NCBI GenBank assembly: GCA_025360645.1
Contig: JANYBT010000001.1
Location: 1-47,543 of the forward strand
DNA from: Acidobacteriaceae bacterium
GTDB taxonomy: Bacteria; Acidobacteriota; Terriglobia; Terriglobales; Acidobacteriaceae
Direction of reading: 5' to 3'
DNA: 47,543 nucleotides
Positions within the stretch are counted from its first letter, which is position 1. Every line of letters starts with the position of its first letter. Of the stretch, positions 38,945 to 47,485 are shown piece by piece. The notes under the pieces were generated by a model. It worked only from the letters and a program-made list of their open reading frames with translations, did no database searches and had not been told where the DNA came from. The translations under genes and the position numbers were made by a program.

Positions 38945-40924
38945 ATGGCGCTGGAAGAATACAAACGCAAGCGGCGATTTGAGAGCACGCCGGAGCCTGC
39001 GCCCAAGGTGGCGGCCAAGCGGGGAAATCGCTTCGTGGTGCAGAAGCACCGGGCATCGCGCCTGCACTATGACTTCCGCCTGGAGATGGACGGAGTGCTG
39101 AAATCATGGGCGGTGCCGCGAGGGCCTTCGCTAGATCCGGCGGACAAGCGGCTGGCCATGATGGTGGAAGATCATCCGGTGTCGTACTTCGATTTTGAGG
39201 GCACCATCCCCGAGGGCAATTACGGCGCGGGCACGGTGATGGTGTGGGACGTTGGAACCTGGCAAGCGCTGTCGCCGCAGTTGGTCGAGGGAAAGTATGT
39301 CAAGGCGAGCGATGCCGAAGCAGCGGCGATGCTGGCCAAGGGAGACCTGAAATTCCGGCTGAGCGGAACCAGAGTGAAGGGGGACTTCGCGCTGGTGCAC
39401 ATTAAGTCCCGGCGTGATGGAAGCAAAGGAAACGAGTGGTTGCTGATCAAAAAAAAGGACGATGAAGTGGTGGAGGGATTTGATGCCGAGCAGTATGAAA
39501 CCTCAGTGCTGACCAAGCGCACCATGAGCGAGATTGGCGGGGATGAGGGTTCGGCGGAGTGGACCAGCAGCCGTCCCGCAACGCGCGGGAAGTTGAAAGC
39601 CCCGTGGTTGGCAGCGGCGCTGGCGCGGGTCGAGAAAAAGAAGGCAGATTCGGAAGGCAAGGGCAAGACGCCAGGGGGACGCGCCACGGCCACCGTAAAG
39701 AAGATTCCTCGCGGGCGGAAGCCAGTCGCGAAGGAGACGAGCAAGACCGCTCCCCTTCCCAGGAAGCAGACGGCGAGCACGAAAAAGAAGCGGCCAGCCG
39801 GTGATTCGAATGATGCACCGGCTGGGGAGGAAGGGCCCCGCTCGTCGCCTAGCGCAGGTTTCCGGCGTCCCGACCAGCTTCCCAACCAGCGTCGCAATGA
39901 GTTTCCCGGGACGAAGCGGGCCTTGATGCCGAAGGTGGTCCATCCCATGCTTGCCATCACGGTGGAGAGTGCGTTTGACGATCCCAAGTGGTTGTTTGAG
40001 ATCAAGTGGGATGGTTACCGAGCGGTTCTGTTCGTGGAAAATGGCGCCGTGCGGCTGGTTTCGCGGAACCAGATTGATTTGACGGCGAAGTTTCCGGAAC
40101 TGAAAGACTTAGCGCTTCAGATCGACGCCAGGCAAGCGGTGTTGGACGGCGAAATTGTGGCATTGGATGAGCAGGGGCTGCCATCGTTCAGCCTGCTCCA
40201 GCAGCGCACCGGGTTTCGTCCCGGCAAGCCGCGGGTGGTTTCGCGTTCCGAGGTGGGAGTGGTTTACTACGCGTTCGACTTGATCCACCTGGATGGACAC
40301 GACTTGCATCGGGTCACGTTGGAGCAGCGCAAGCAGGCTCTGCGGGGAATTCTAAAAGAAGGAAATCTGCTGCGATTTTCCGACCATTATCCCGAGCACG
40401 GCGTGCGACTGCTGGAAGGGGCGCGGGGACAAGGGCTGGAGGGGATTGTCGCCAAAAAGCTGGGGAGCATTTACGAAGAGGCGCGCAGCACAGAGTGGCG
40501 CAAGATCAAGATCACGCACACCGTCGATTGCGTGGTGGGCGGTTATACCGAGCCGCAAGGCAGCCGCCAATATTTTGGATCGCTGGTGCTGGGGCAGTAC
40601 GACAAGTCTGGGAAACTCATTCATGTGGGACAGGCGGGCACGGGCTTTGACCAAAAGCTGCTCAAACAGATTTACGGAGAACTGGCGAAAATCCCAGCCG
40701 CACGAAGTCCCTTTGAGGGGCTGGTGGATGCGCTGGGCACGGTGCATTTTGTGAAGCCGCGGCTGGTGGCGGAAATCAAGTTTGCAGAGTGGACCCACGA
40801 GACCGCAGAGGGCCGCGCGAAGCTGCGGGCGCCAGTGTTTCTGCGGATGCGACCGGACAAAGATCCGGCAGAGTGTGCTCTCGTGGAAAAAAGAGCGAAA
40901 GACCATCGGCCGGGGAGCGCCTAG
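38945..40924 (+). CDS. ligD: Non-homologous end-joining DNA ligase LigD (phosphoesterase + ligase domains)
   Basis: 659 residues. 3'-phosphoesterase domain at about 25-180 (RLHYDFRLEMDG with His41/Asp43, EDHPVSYFDFEGTIPEGNYG with His77). Basic Lys/Pro-rich linker at about 205-325. ATP-dependent ligase domain at 330-655 with nucleophile Lys354 in FEIKWDGYRA, then LDGEIVALDEQGLPSFSLLQ, YYAFDLIHLDG, EGIVAKKLGS, WRKIKI and the OB-fold VGGYTEPQGSR. The polymerase/primase domain of full-length LigD is absent. No Ku gene is in the window. ATG 38945 has GGAAAGG 6 bases upstream. It follows the ACD-GNAT gene on the same strand. Confidence 0.94.
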   Translation: MALEEYKRKRRFESTPEPAPKVAAKRGNRFVVQKHRASRLHYDFRLEMDGVLKSWAVPRGPSLDPADKRLAMMVEDHPVSYFDFEGTIPEGNYGAGTVMVWDVGTWQALSPQLVEGKYVKASDAEAAAMLAKGDLKFRLSGTRVKGDFALVHIKSRRDGSKGNEWLLIKKKDDEVVEGFDAEQYETSVLTKRTMSEIGGDEGSAEWTSSRPATRGKLKAPWLAAALARVEKKKADSEGKGKTPGGRATATVKKIPRGRKPVAKETSKTAPLPRKQTASTKKKRPAGDSNDAPAGEEGPRSSPSAGFRRPDQLPNQRRNEFPGTKRALMPKVVHPMLAITVESAFDDPKWLFEIKWDGYRAVLFVENGAVRLVSRNQIDLTAKFPELKDLALQIDARQAVLDGEIVALDEQGLPSFSLLQQRTGFRPGKPRVVSRSEVGVVYYAFDLIHLDGHDLHRVTLEQRKQALRGILKEGNLLRFSDHYPEHGVRLLEGARGQGLEGIVAKKLGSIYEEARSTEWRKIKITHTVDCVVGGYTEPQGSRQYFGSLVLGQYDKSGKLIHVGQAGTGFDQKLLKQIYGELAKIPAARSPFEGLVDALGTVHFVKPRLVAEIKFAEWTHETAEGRAKLRAPVFLRMRPDKDPAECALVEKRAKDHRPGSA

Positions 40925-41027
40925 TTGTCATTCGTTGTGCGATCCGGGCGGCCTCTCTCCCTCTTCGACCGAAAACACTCAAATGGTGTTTCCAGCGTCT
41001 AATAGTTGGTAGCATCAGCAGAACCCA

Positions 41028-41900
41028 TTGCGACAACCCACCCAAATCGCGAACCCTGTAGAGTCGCTGACGGCAGAGCTTTATGCCCGGAGCGATGCGG
41101 CGCAGTTGGGGCTTGAGCTGGAGCGGTTTGCGGGCATCCTGACCACGATTCAGCAAAAGTATCTGGGTGCTGGCGCGAGCCAGGCGGCAGTGTGCGAACT
41201 GTTCTTGAGCCTGCGCATCGACGAACTGGTCATGGCCCGGGCTTGCGCTGAGGGCAGTGAAGCCGCCTGGAACGAATTCGTGCGGCGCTACCGCCTGAAG
41301 TTGTATGACATGGCGCGGAACGTCACCCGCGAAGAGAGTTCGGCCCGCGAACTGGCGGATGCGCTCTATGCTGATTTGTATGGCACGCATTTGCGCGACG
41401 GCGAGCGAGTGTCGAAGCTGGCTTCTTACACCGGGCGCGGGTCCCTGGAAGGCTGGCTGCGAACCGTGCTGGCCCAGGAGTTCGTCAACCGCTATCGCAA
41501 ACAAAAGCGGTTGGTAAGCTTGGAGGAAGAAACCGAAGGCGGCGCACAGTTCGCGGCTGCGCAACCTGACCCGATTCCGCTGGACGACGACCGGCTGAAG
41601 ATAGCGATCGACAAAGCCCTGGCTGCCCTCGACGGCGAAGACCGGTTGATTCTGGCGTCGTACTACCTGGATGAACGGACCCTGGCGGATGTCGGCTGGA
41701 TGCTGGGACAACACGAATCCACGGTGAGCCGGCGGCTGGTGCGCATTGCCAAGGCGGTGCGCAAGCAGATTGTGGCGCAACTTCTGGGTATGGGCTTGTC
41801 CCGGGCCGCCGCCGAGGAATTGCTGGAAACCGACGTACGGGACGTGACCGTGGATATCCGGAAACGGCTGGCGCAAGAGTCGGGGCGAAAAACGTTCTGA
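41028..41900 (+). CDS. Sigma-70 family (ECF-like) RNA polymerase sigma factor
   Basis: 290 residues. A region-2-like segment (ACAEGSEAAWNEFVRRYRLKLYDMARNVT...SYTGRGSLEGWLRTVLAQEFVNRYRKQKR) and a region-4 HTH (LAALDGEDRLILASYYLDERTLADVGWMLGQHESTVSRRLVRIAKAVRKQI) are clear. An N-terminal extension of about 75 residues precedes region 2. The only in-frame start near the front is TTG 41028, directly after an in-frame stop. It is followed 19 bases later by an anti-sigma-like gene, so the pair is probably one regulatory unit responding to an envelope signal. Confidence 0.88.
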   Translation: MRQPTQIANPVESLTAELYARSDAAQLGLELERFAGILTTIQQKYLGAGASQAAVCELFLSLRIDELVMARACAEGSEAAWNEFVRRYRLKLYDMARNVTREESSARELADALYADLYGTHLRDGERVSKLASYTGRGSLEGWLRTVLAQEFVNRYRKQKRLVSLEEETEGGAQFAAAQPDPIPLDDDRLKIAIDKALAALDGEDRLILASYYLDERTLADVGWMLGQHESTVSRRLVRIAKAVRKQIVAQLLGMGLSRAAAEELLETDVRDVTVDIRKRLAQESGRKTF

Positions 41901-41919
41901 AAGAGTAGGGTCGATAAGC

Positions 41920-43020
41920 ATGACGGGCATTCCACAATCCGTGAGGGCGAGGCTGGCGGCTGAGGCGATGGCCGGACCTCATCCCGATGCCAACATCCTC
42001 ACCGCTTTCGCTGAGCAGGCGCTGAGTGAGCGAGAGCGCAGGGAGGTGTTTGGCCATTTGGGGGAGTGCGGAGAGTGCCGCGAAGTGCTGGCCCTGGCGG
42101 GAGTGGGAGAAGCGGTTGGGGTTCCGGCTGCTGAAGCAGTGGTCCGGTCCAGGAGTGGACCTTGGTTCGCCTGGCCGACGCTGCGCTGGGCCGGGCTGGC
42201 GGCCACGATCGTGATTGCCGTGGGGCTGTTCTGGCCCCGCTTCACTGGGAACGGAGAATTGATGAGCCGCTTGGCAGCTCCCGCTCCGAAGATGGCGGTC
42301 AGCCAAGTCGTGCAGGAGGGATTCCCGGCTCGGCAGCGGGCTTTAGAAATGTCGCGGGCGCCGGTTCCAATCCCAGCGCCGCCTGCCGAATCCGTCCCAT
42401 CGGGATACAGTAAGCCGGTCTTGCGGCCAACTGGAGAGATGCGGGCGGAGTCGAAGCCAGCGGAAATCGCTTCGTCGCTGTCGGCAGGGCCTGCAACTGG
42501 TTGGTTCAATAGTGGGTTGTCGGCGGCAAAGTCTCCAGTGCCTCTCGACTCAGCTTCGATTGGCGCCCAGGCAGCGCCGCCCAGCGTGGCGGTTAGTGGA
42601 AAACGAGCGATTTCGGCCATGGCAGCTCAGACATCCAGAGAAATGCGGAGTCCGGCAGTGAGTCTAGCGGCCGCCAACCCGGACGTGCGCTGGGCGCTGG
42701 CCTCAGAGGGCGTGTTGCTGCGCTCCAAGGATAGCGGAAAGTTCTGGGAAGCGCTGCCTTTGAAGGCCGGGACCGGCCGGATCTTCGCCATCGCGCCGCA
42801 GGGACTGTCTATTTGGGCGGGTGGGGAAGGCGGACAGCTCTTACACTCTGAGGACGGCGGCGAACAGTGGTCTTCCGTCCAACCCGCGCAGGATGAAGTG
42901 GCGCTGACCGGCGCCATTGTCCGGATTGAGTTCCGCGACGCCTTGAACGGCACGCTGGTATCTGACACCGGCGAGATCTGGACGACTGGCAACGGCGGCT
43001 TGGACTGGCAAAAGCGCTGA
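41920..43020 (+). CDS. Anti-sigma-factor-like membrane protein with extracytoplasmic BNR/YCF48-type domain
   Basis: 366 residues. N-terminal zinc-binding anti-sigma motif HLGECGEC (His46, Cys50, Cys53), one transmembrane helix at about 87-105 (GLAATIVIAVGLFW), a long Pro/Ser/Ala-rich linker (110-240), then BNR/YCF48-like repeats (WALASEGVLLRSKDSGKFWEALP, IWAGGEGGQLLHSEDGGEQW, TLVSDTGEIWTTGNGGLDW). Layout and position 19 bases after a sigma-factor gene suggest it holds the sigma factor at the membrane and senses something outside with the propeller-like domain. No protease site can be identified by eye. Confidence 0.82.
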   Translation: MTGIPQSVRARLAAEAMAGPHPDANILTAFAEQALSERERREVFGHLGECGECREVLALAGVGEAVGVPAAEAVVRSRSGPWFAWPTLRWAGLAATIVIAVGLFWPRFTGNGELMSRLAAPAPKMAVSQVVQEGFPARQRALEMSRAPVPIPAPPAESVPSGYSKPVLRPTGEMRAESKPAEIASSLSAGPATGWFNSGLSAAKSPVPLDSASIGAQAAPPSVAVSGKRAISAMAAQTSREMRSPAVSLAAANPDVRWALASEGVLLRSKDSGKFWEALPLKAGTGRIFAIAPQGLSIWAGGEGGQLLHSEDGGEQWSSVQPAQDEVALTGAIVRIEFRDALNGTLVSDTGEIWTTGNGGLDWQKR

Positions 43021-43117
43021 GTGCCGGCTGGAATTTTGGCTGTGCTCTCAGAGACATTGCGACTGCCCCGGGTGGAAGCCCGCTCTCTGTCCCCGGTGCT
43101 ACACTTATTTCACAAGC

Positions 43118-44035
43118 ATGAGTGACGAAAAGAAGTCCCGAGCATGGCTATGGATCCTAATCGCGGGAGGAGGGTTTTTCCTCTTCGTGGCGATGGTCTT
43201 CACCTTGGTGTACTTCGCCATGAACAACGATGAGGAAACCAGTTCTTCCTTCGCCGGGTTCGGGGACAAAATCGCCGTGGTGGACCTGGAAGGCGTGATT
43301 CTCTCGCCCAAGCAGGTGGTGCCACAGCTCAAGAAATATGCCGACGACGACTCGATCAAGGCGATCATCCTGCACATCAACTCGCCGGGCGGAGGAGTGG
43401 CGGCGTCGGAAGAAATTTACCGCGAAGTCAAGCGCATTCGGGATGCCAAGAAGAAGCCAATCGTAGCGTCGATTGAGACGGTGGGGGCTAGCGGGGCCTA
43501 TTACGTGGCCGCCGCGACCAACAAGATTTACGCGGACCACGGCAGTATCGTGGGCTCCATTGGCGTGATCGCGCAGTGGGTGAATTACGGTGAATTGTTG
43601 CGCTGGGCCAAGCTGAAAGACATCACCATGAAGGCCGGCGAGTTCAAGGATACGGGCAACCCGGCGCGTGACATGACGCCAGCCGAAAAAGAATACATGC
43701 AGGCGCTGATTGACGATATGCACACCCAGTTCATCACGGCTGTGGCGGAGGGGCGCAAGGCCAAGCCCGAGGACATTCGGGCAATCGCCGACGGCAAGGT
43801 TTGGACCGGCGAGCAGGCTTTGCCCATGAAACTGGTGGATGAACTCAGCGATTTCGAAGGCGCGGTGAAGGCCACCGCGCGGTCCGTCGGCATCACGGGA
43901 GAGCCGACGTTGGTGCGTTCCGCGAAAGAGAAGAAGACCGGGCTTGGTCTGCTGTTTGGCGATGTGTCGGAGTACTTGCCCAGCCGCGAGAAGCTATTGG
44001 AACAGCAGATGGGGTTTTACTATCTGTGGAAGTAG
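43118..44035 (+). CDS. sppA: Signal peptide peptidase SppA (S49 family)
   Basis: 305 residues, the short single-unit SppA of about 300 residues. One N-terminal transmembrane helix (11-35). Catalytic Ser125 in VGASGAYYVAAA and general-base Lys177 in GEFKDTG. LHINSPGGGVAASEEIY and GSIGVIAQWVNY are family signatures. It degrades cleaved signal peptides in the inner membrane with the active site outside. Transcription runs on toward the HU gene. Confidence 0.94.
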   Translation: MSDEKKSRAWLWILIAGGGFFLFVAMVFTLVYFAMNNDEETSSSFAGFGDKIAVVDLEGVILSPKQVVPQLKKYADDDSIKAIILHINSPGGGVAASEEIYREVKRIRDAKKKPIVASIETVGASGAYYVAAATNKIYADHGSIVGSIGVIAQWVNYGELLRWAKLKDITMKAGEFKDTGNPARDMTPAEKEYMQALIDDMHTQFITAVAEGRKAKPEDIRAIADGKVWTGEQALPMKLVDELSDFEGAVKATARSVGITGEPTLVRSAKEKKTGLGLLFGDVSEYLPSREKLLEQQMGFYYLWK

Positions 44036-44121
44036 GAACCTGGGCCGAGTTGCGCCCCGGGCGGGAGATTTGAGAAGGTGTTAGGGAAAGTTGCCGGAGT
44101 TCGGCGAGCGGAGCCAAAGCG

Positions 44122-44466
44122 ATGACCAAAGCGGACTTGATTGACGAAGTCGCGAGAATTGCGGAGCTTACCCGCAAAGACGGGGAAGTCATCGTCGAGA
44201 CGATTTTCGACAGCGTGGTGCGCTCGTTGCGGGTAGGCGACAAGATTGAGATCCGCGGGTTTGGCAGCTTCCGCACCCGGCAGCGCAAACCGCGCGTGGG
44301 GCGTAACCCCAAGACCGGCCAGCGGGTGGAAGTTCCCGCCAAGACCATCCCCTTCTTCAAGCCCAGCAAGGAATTGAAAGACAGTGTAAACAACGCGCCG
44401 GACTTCCCGCCCGCAGACGTAGCCGGATCCGCACCACCGCCGGGCACCGCACCGCCTGTGCTCTAG
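44122..44466 (+). CDS. HU/IHF-family DNA-binding protein with Pro/Ala-rich tail
   Basis: 114 residues. The core (1-90) is a standard HU/IHF fold: MTKADLIDEVARIAELTRKDGEVIVETIFDSVV, GFGSFRTRQRKPRVGRNPKTG (DNA-wedging Pro at 63) and VPAKTIPFFKPSKELKD. IHF-alpha and IHF-beta cannot be distinguished here. A 24-residue tail rich in Pro/Ala/Gly is an extra beyond the usual 90-100 residues. It follows sppA by 86 bases. GGAG is 9 bases before the ATG. Confidence 0.93.
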   Translation: MTKADLIDEVARIAELTRKDGEVIVETIFDSVVRSLRVGDKIEIRGFGSFRTRQRKPRVGRNPKTGQRVEVPAKTIPFFKPSKELKDSVNNAPDFPPADVAGSAPPPGTAPPVL

Positions 44467-44496
44467 CCTCCATTCCCAACTACACCCAAGGCAGAG

Positions 44497-45375
44497 TTAT
44501 GGGGCCGGTGCTTTGATCCCTGCCACCGCCATCATTCTTCCGGTGCGGCCGTGTTCGGCGCGGTGCGAAAACAACTGGTCGGTGTGGCAGGCGGTGCACA
44601 GCGGCAGGATCGTGATGTTTTTCTTCAGCACTCCGGCATCCAGCAACTGGCGGCGGTTGGCTTCAACCAAGTCGAGGAAGATGCGGGTGGGCAACTGGCT
44701 GTGTCCGGGCGCGCGCGCGGTCAGGAACAGCAGCGGATATTTTTCACGAACGGGATCAGAGTCTTTGGTTTCGCGGAACAGCTCGGCGGCATAGCCAAAC
44801 TGCGTCTCAAACTGGTTGCGTACCTCTTCGCCCACCTGATAACAGCAGCCGTAAATGCCCGGCCCAATGGCAGCCATGAGGTTGCGCGGGTTGGTCCCGA
44901 AGACGCGCTGCATCTCGCCTATGCCCTTCTCGACGATGCGCTTGATGGTACCGCGCCAGCCCGCGTGGAACACCCCCACCGCGCGGGTGTTCTTGTCGGC
45001 GAGAATAATGGGGAGGCAGTCGGCGGTCTGGACGGCGACCAGCAACCGCGGGGTGGCAGTGATGAGCCCATCGCCCACGAGCAGGGCGGCCGGGACCGCA
45101 TCCACCAAGTGGATCAGGTCAGAGTGGATCTGTCGCAGAGTGACCAGCGGCCAAGGCTTGCGCGCGCTGCCAGCCCGCAGATTCGCCTCGAAGGCGACAC
45201 GGTTCTTTTGAACCGCCACGCGTGAGTCGTGCTCAGTAAATCCCAGGTTGAGCGCATTCTTGCCGTACACGCGGGAGAAGCCACCCTGCCGCGTCGAGAA
45301 GCCGTGGATCAGCCAGGGAAGCGGGACCAGGCTCTCCGCACGGAGGGTTTGCAGGGATGTTTTGTGGGGAGACAC
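44497..45375 (-). CDS. pgeF: Peptidoglycan editing factor PgeF (laccase-domain, YfiH family)
   Basis: 292 residues. Metal-binding signatures are FSTRQGGFSRVYGKNALNLG, LRQIHSDLIH, VQTADCLPIILADKNTRAVGVFHAGWRGT and IGPGIYGCCYQVGEEV, then CTACHTDQLFSHRAE. Homologues hydrolyse wrongly inserted Ser-MurNAc units or act as polyphenol/nucleoside oxidases. Minus strand, 45 bases downstream of purN and probably in one operon with purM and purN. Start ATG 45375. Confidence 0.93.
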   Translation of the reverse strand: MSPHKTSLQTLRAESLVPLPWLIHGFSTRQGGFSRVYGKNALNLGFTEHDSRVAVQKNRVAFEANLRAGSARKPWPLVTLRQIHSDLIHLVDAVPAALLVGDGLITATPRLLVAVQTADCLPIILADKNTRAVGVFHAGWRGTIKRIVEKGIGEMQRVFGTNPRNLMAAIGPGIYGCCYQVGEEVRNQFETQFGYAAELFRETKDSDPVREKYPLLFLTARAPGHSQLPTRIFLDLVEANRRQLLDAGVLKKNITILPLCTACHTDQLFSHRAEHGRTGRMMAVAGIKAPAP

Positions 45376-45420
45376 TCTGTCTATCTTACAAGCAGTCGTG
45401 AAAGGAACCGCCGCGCTAAC

Positions 45421-46038
45421 CTAAGCAACAGCCGGAGACTTCTTTCCGAATCGGCGGCCGACAACTTCGTAATCGGACTGCAACACCATCGCGATCGCCT
45501 CAGAGTAGGCCACATGTTCCTGCTCCAGGATGCGGGCGGCGAGCGTGTGTTCATCGTCGCTATCGAGAACCGGGACGGTCTTTTGCACGATGATGGCGCC
45601 GTGGTCGAGTTCTTCGTCCACAAAGTGAACCGTACATCCCGAGACTTTGACACCATAGGCGAAGGCCTGTTCCTGAGCCTCCAGGCCTGGGAAGGCGGGC
45701 AGCAGCGAGGGGTGGATGTTCAGAATGCGGCGGGGAAACTGCTGCACAAACCAGGGCGAAAGCAGACGCATGTATCCGGCCAGGCAGACGAAATCCACCT
45801 GATGCTGTTTCAGGGCCGCGACCATCGCGCGGTCATGGTCCGCGCGCTCCGTGCCTTTGAAGGGAATGATCAGAGTGTTTAGACCCAGGCGCTGCGCGGT
45901 TGCGATGCCGCCGGCATCGGGCTTGTTGGAGATGACGACGGCAATTCGTGCGTCAGGAATGCGGCCGGTCGCAATGTTGTGGGCAATGGCTTCGAAGTTG
46001 GAACCGCGTCCGGAAAGAAGGATGCCGAGGTGCTTCAT
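45421..46038 (-). CDS. purN: Phosphoribosylglycinamide formyltransferase
   Basis: Folate-dependent GAR transformylase of purine synthesis. 205 residues. GILLSGRGSNFEAI, VVISNKPDAGG, VCLAGYMRLLSPWFV, ILNIHPSLLPAFPG and VHFVDEELDHGAIIVQKTVPV carry the catalytic Asn/His/Asp set. It lies 132 bases downstream of purM on the minus strand and 45 bases before pgeF. Confidence 0.95.
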   Translation of the reverse strand: MKHLGILLSGRGSNFEAIAHNIATGRIPDARIAVVISNKPDAGGIATAQRLGLNTLIIPFKGTERADHDRAMVAALKQHQVDFVCLAGYMRLLSPWFVQQFPRRILNIHPSLLPAFPGLEAQEQAFAYGVKVSGCTVHFVDEELDHGAIIVQKTVPVLDSDDEHTLAARILEQEHVAYSEAIAMVLQSDYEVVGRRFGKKSPAVA

Positions 46039-46170
46039 GACAGGCTCCCGATTTAGATTTTCGAGTTTCCAGCGTCAATGATAATTCACGGGAGGAGTCG
46101 CTAGTGGGAGGAAGGCGCGGGCCGGCTCCGAACAGAGCACCTTCTAGAACGGACAGCCCCGGTAGGCGAA

Positions 46171-47223
46171 CTAGGCGTACATGACTTTGCGGTCGCCTTT
46201 GACGATGCGGCCCACACTGTGGAATTTTTCTCCGGCGCGATCGAGCAAAATTTGGACCCGCTTGAATTTTGCGGACGGAACCACGACCAGCATGCCAATA
46301 CCCATGTTGAAAGTGCGGAGCATTTCGTCTTCCGGAACATTGCCGAGTTGTTGCAAGTGCTCGAATATCGGCGGAATGGGCCAGGTGCCTCGCTCGATGA
46401 TGGCAGAAGTTCCCTTGGGCAGAACGCGGGGGAGATTTTCCGTGATGCCGCCTCCGGTGATGTGGGCGAGCGCGCCAACGCAGTCCGCAGCGATCAGCTT
46501 TTTGATGATGGTCCAGTAGCTTTTGTGGGTGCGGAGGAGTTCGTTGCCTAGCTTGTTCTTGATAGCGCTCACGAAAGTATCAGGCTTGTATCCAGCGATC
46601 TCAAACAGCAGCTTGCGGGCCAGCGAATAGCCGTTGGTGTGCAGGCCGTTGGAGGGCAGGCCGAGGATGACGTCGCCGGGCTGAACCGTCCTGCCGGTGA
46701 TGATGCGGTCGCGCTCCACCACTCCCACGATGAAGCCGGCCAAATCGTATTCGCCATCGGGATAAAAACCGGGCATCTCGGCGGTTTCCCCGCCAATCAG
46801 AGCGCAGGCGTTCAGTTTGCAACCCAGGGCGAGGCCTTCGACCACTTTTTCGGCAATCTCACCATCCAGCTTGCCGGTGGCGAAGTAGTCCATGAAAAAG
46901 AGTGGGGTAGCGCCTTGCACCGCGATGTCGTTGACGCAGTGGTTCACCAGATCGATTCCGATGGTGTTGTGCAGTTTCATGGCGAAGGCGACTTTCAGCT
47001 TGGTGCCGACGCCGTCCACGCTGGAGACCAGAACCGGGTCCTTGTACTTTTTGTCGATGGCGAATAGGCCGCCGAAGCCGCCAATCTCTCCTAGCACGCC
47101 CCGGGTGAAGGTCTTCTGCGCCAGGTACTTGATGCGCTGTTTGGTGCGGTTGGCATGGTCGATATTCACGCCAGCATCGGCGTAAGTGACGGGGGCGGAT
47201 TTCGAGATGGACTTTTTAGTCAC
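46171..47223 (-). CDS. purM: Phosphoribosylformylglycinamidine cyclo-ligase
   Basis: AIR synthetase of purine synthesis. 350 residues. YADAGVNIDHANRTKQRIK, GGFGGLFAIDKKYKDPVLVSSVDGVGTKLKVA, GIDLVNHCVNDIAVQGATPLFFMDY, LIGGETAEMPGFYPDGEYDLAGFIVG, LGLPSNGLHTNGYSLARKLL and ALAHITGGGITENLPRVLP are standard. First gene of a purM-purN-pgeF run, with a 47-residue membrane protein gene upstream. Confidence 0.96.
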   Translation of the reverse strand: MTKKSISKSAPVTYADAGVNIDHANRTKQRIKYLAQKTFTRGVLGEIGGFGGLFAIDKKYKDPVLVSSVDGVGTKLKVAFAMKLHNTIGIDLVNHCVNDIAVQGATPLFFMDYFATGKLDGEIAEKVVEGLALGCKLNACALIGGETAEMPGFYPDGEYDLAGFIVGVVERDRIITGRTVQPGDVILGLPSNGLHTNGYSLARKLLFEIAGYKPDTFVSAIKNKLGNELLRTHKSYWTIIKKLIAADCVGALAHITGGGITENLPRVLPKGTSAIIERGTWPIPPIFEHLQQLGNVPEDEMLRTFNMGIGMLVVVPSAKFKRVQILLDRAGEKFHSVGRIVKGDRKVMYA

Positions 47224-47297
47224 AGGTTTTGAAGGTGAGGATCTGAGAATACGATTCTAGCACGCGGAGAAGCTGCGACGGCGTAGGCGCACTCCGA

Positions 47298-47335
47298 CTG
47301 ACGCCCCCGAGTGCTCGGGGCGAAGCGTCGGTCAG
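47298..47335 (-). terminator. Stem-loop between a small membrane-protein gene and purM
   Basis: The core CCCCGA/TCGGGG (47305-47310 and 47315-47320, loop GTGC) is flanked by GACGC/GCGTC (47300-47304, 47325-47329) with a CGAA bulge. It begins 7 bases after the stop of the small gene. There is no U-tract, so termination is only a possibility. Confidence 0.35.
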
Positions 47336-47341
47336 GGTTGG

Positions 47342-47485
47342 CTAGTTGGCGAGATACTGGCTGACAAAATAAGCCATCACGCTGAACAAGGCCAGCGCGC
47401 TAATGCCATAAGCAGTGACGACCCAAACCGCGCGTCCTTCTTTGTGAGGGACTGCAGCTTGCGAAATGGTGCCCCGTTGTTCCAT
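47342..47485 (-). CDS. Small single-span membrane protein (47 residues)
   Basis: From ATG 47485 to TAG (47342-47344). A polar N-terminus (MEQRGTISQAAVPHKEGRA) is followed by one hydrophobic segment (WVVTAYGISALALFSVMAYF, residues 21-40) and a short SQYLAN tail. AAGGAG sits 9 bases before the ATG, a strong ribosome-binding site that supports it as a real gene despite its size. Upstream of purM on the same strand. No family recognised. Confidence 0.6.
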   Translation of the reverse strand: MEQRGTISQAAVPHKEGRAVWVVTAYGISALALFSVMAYFVSQYLAN

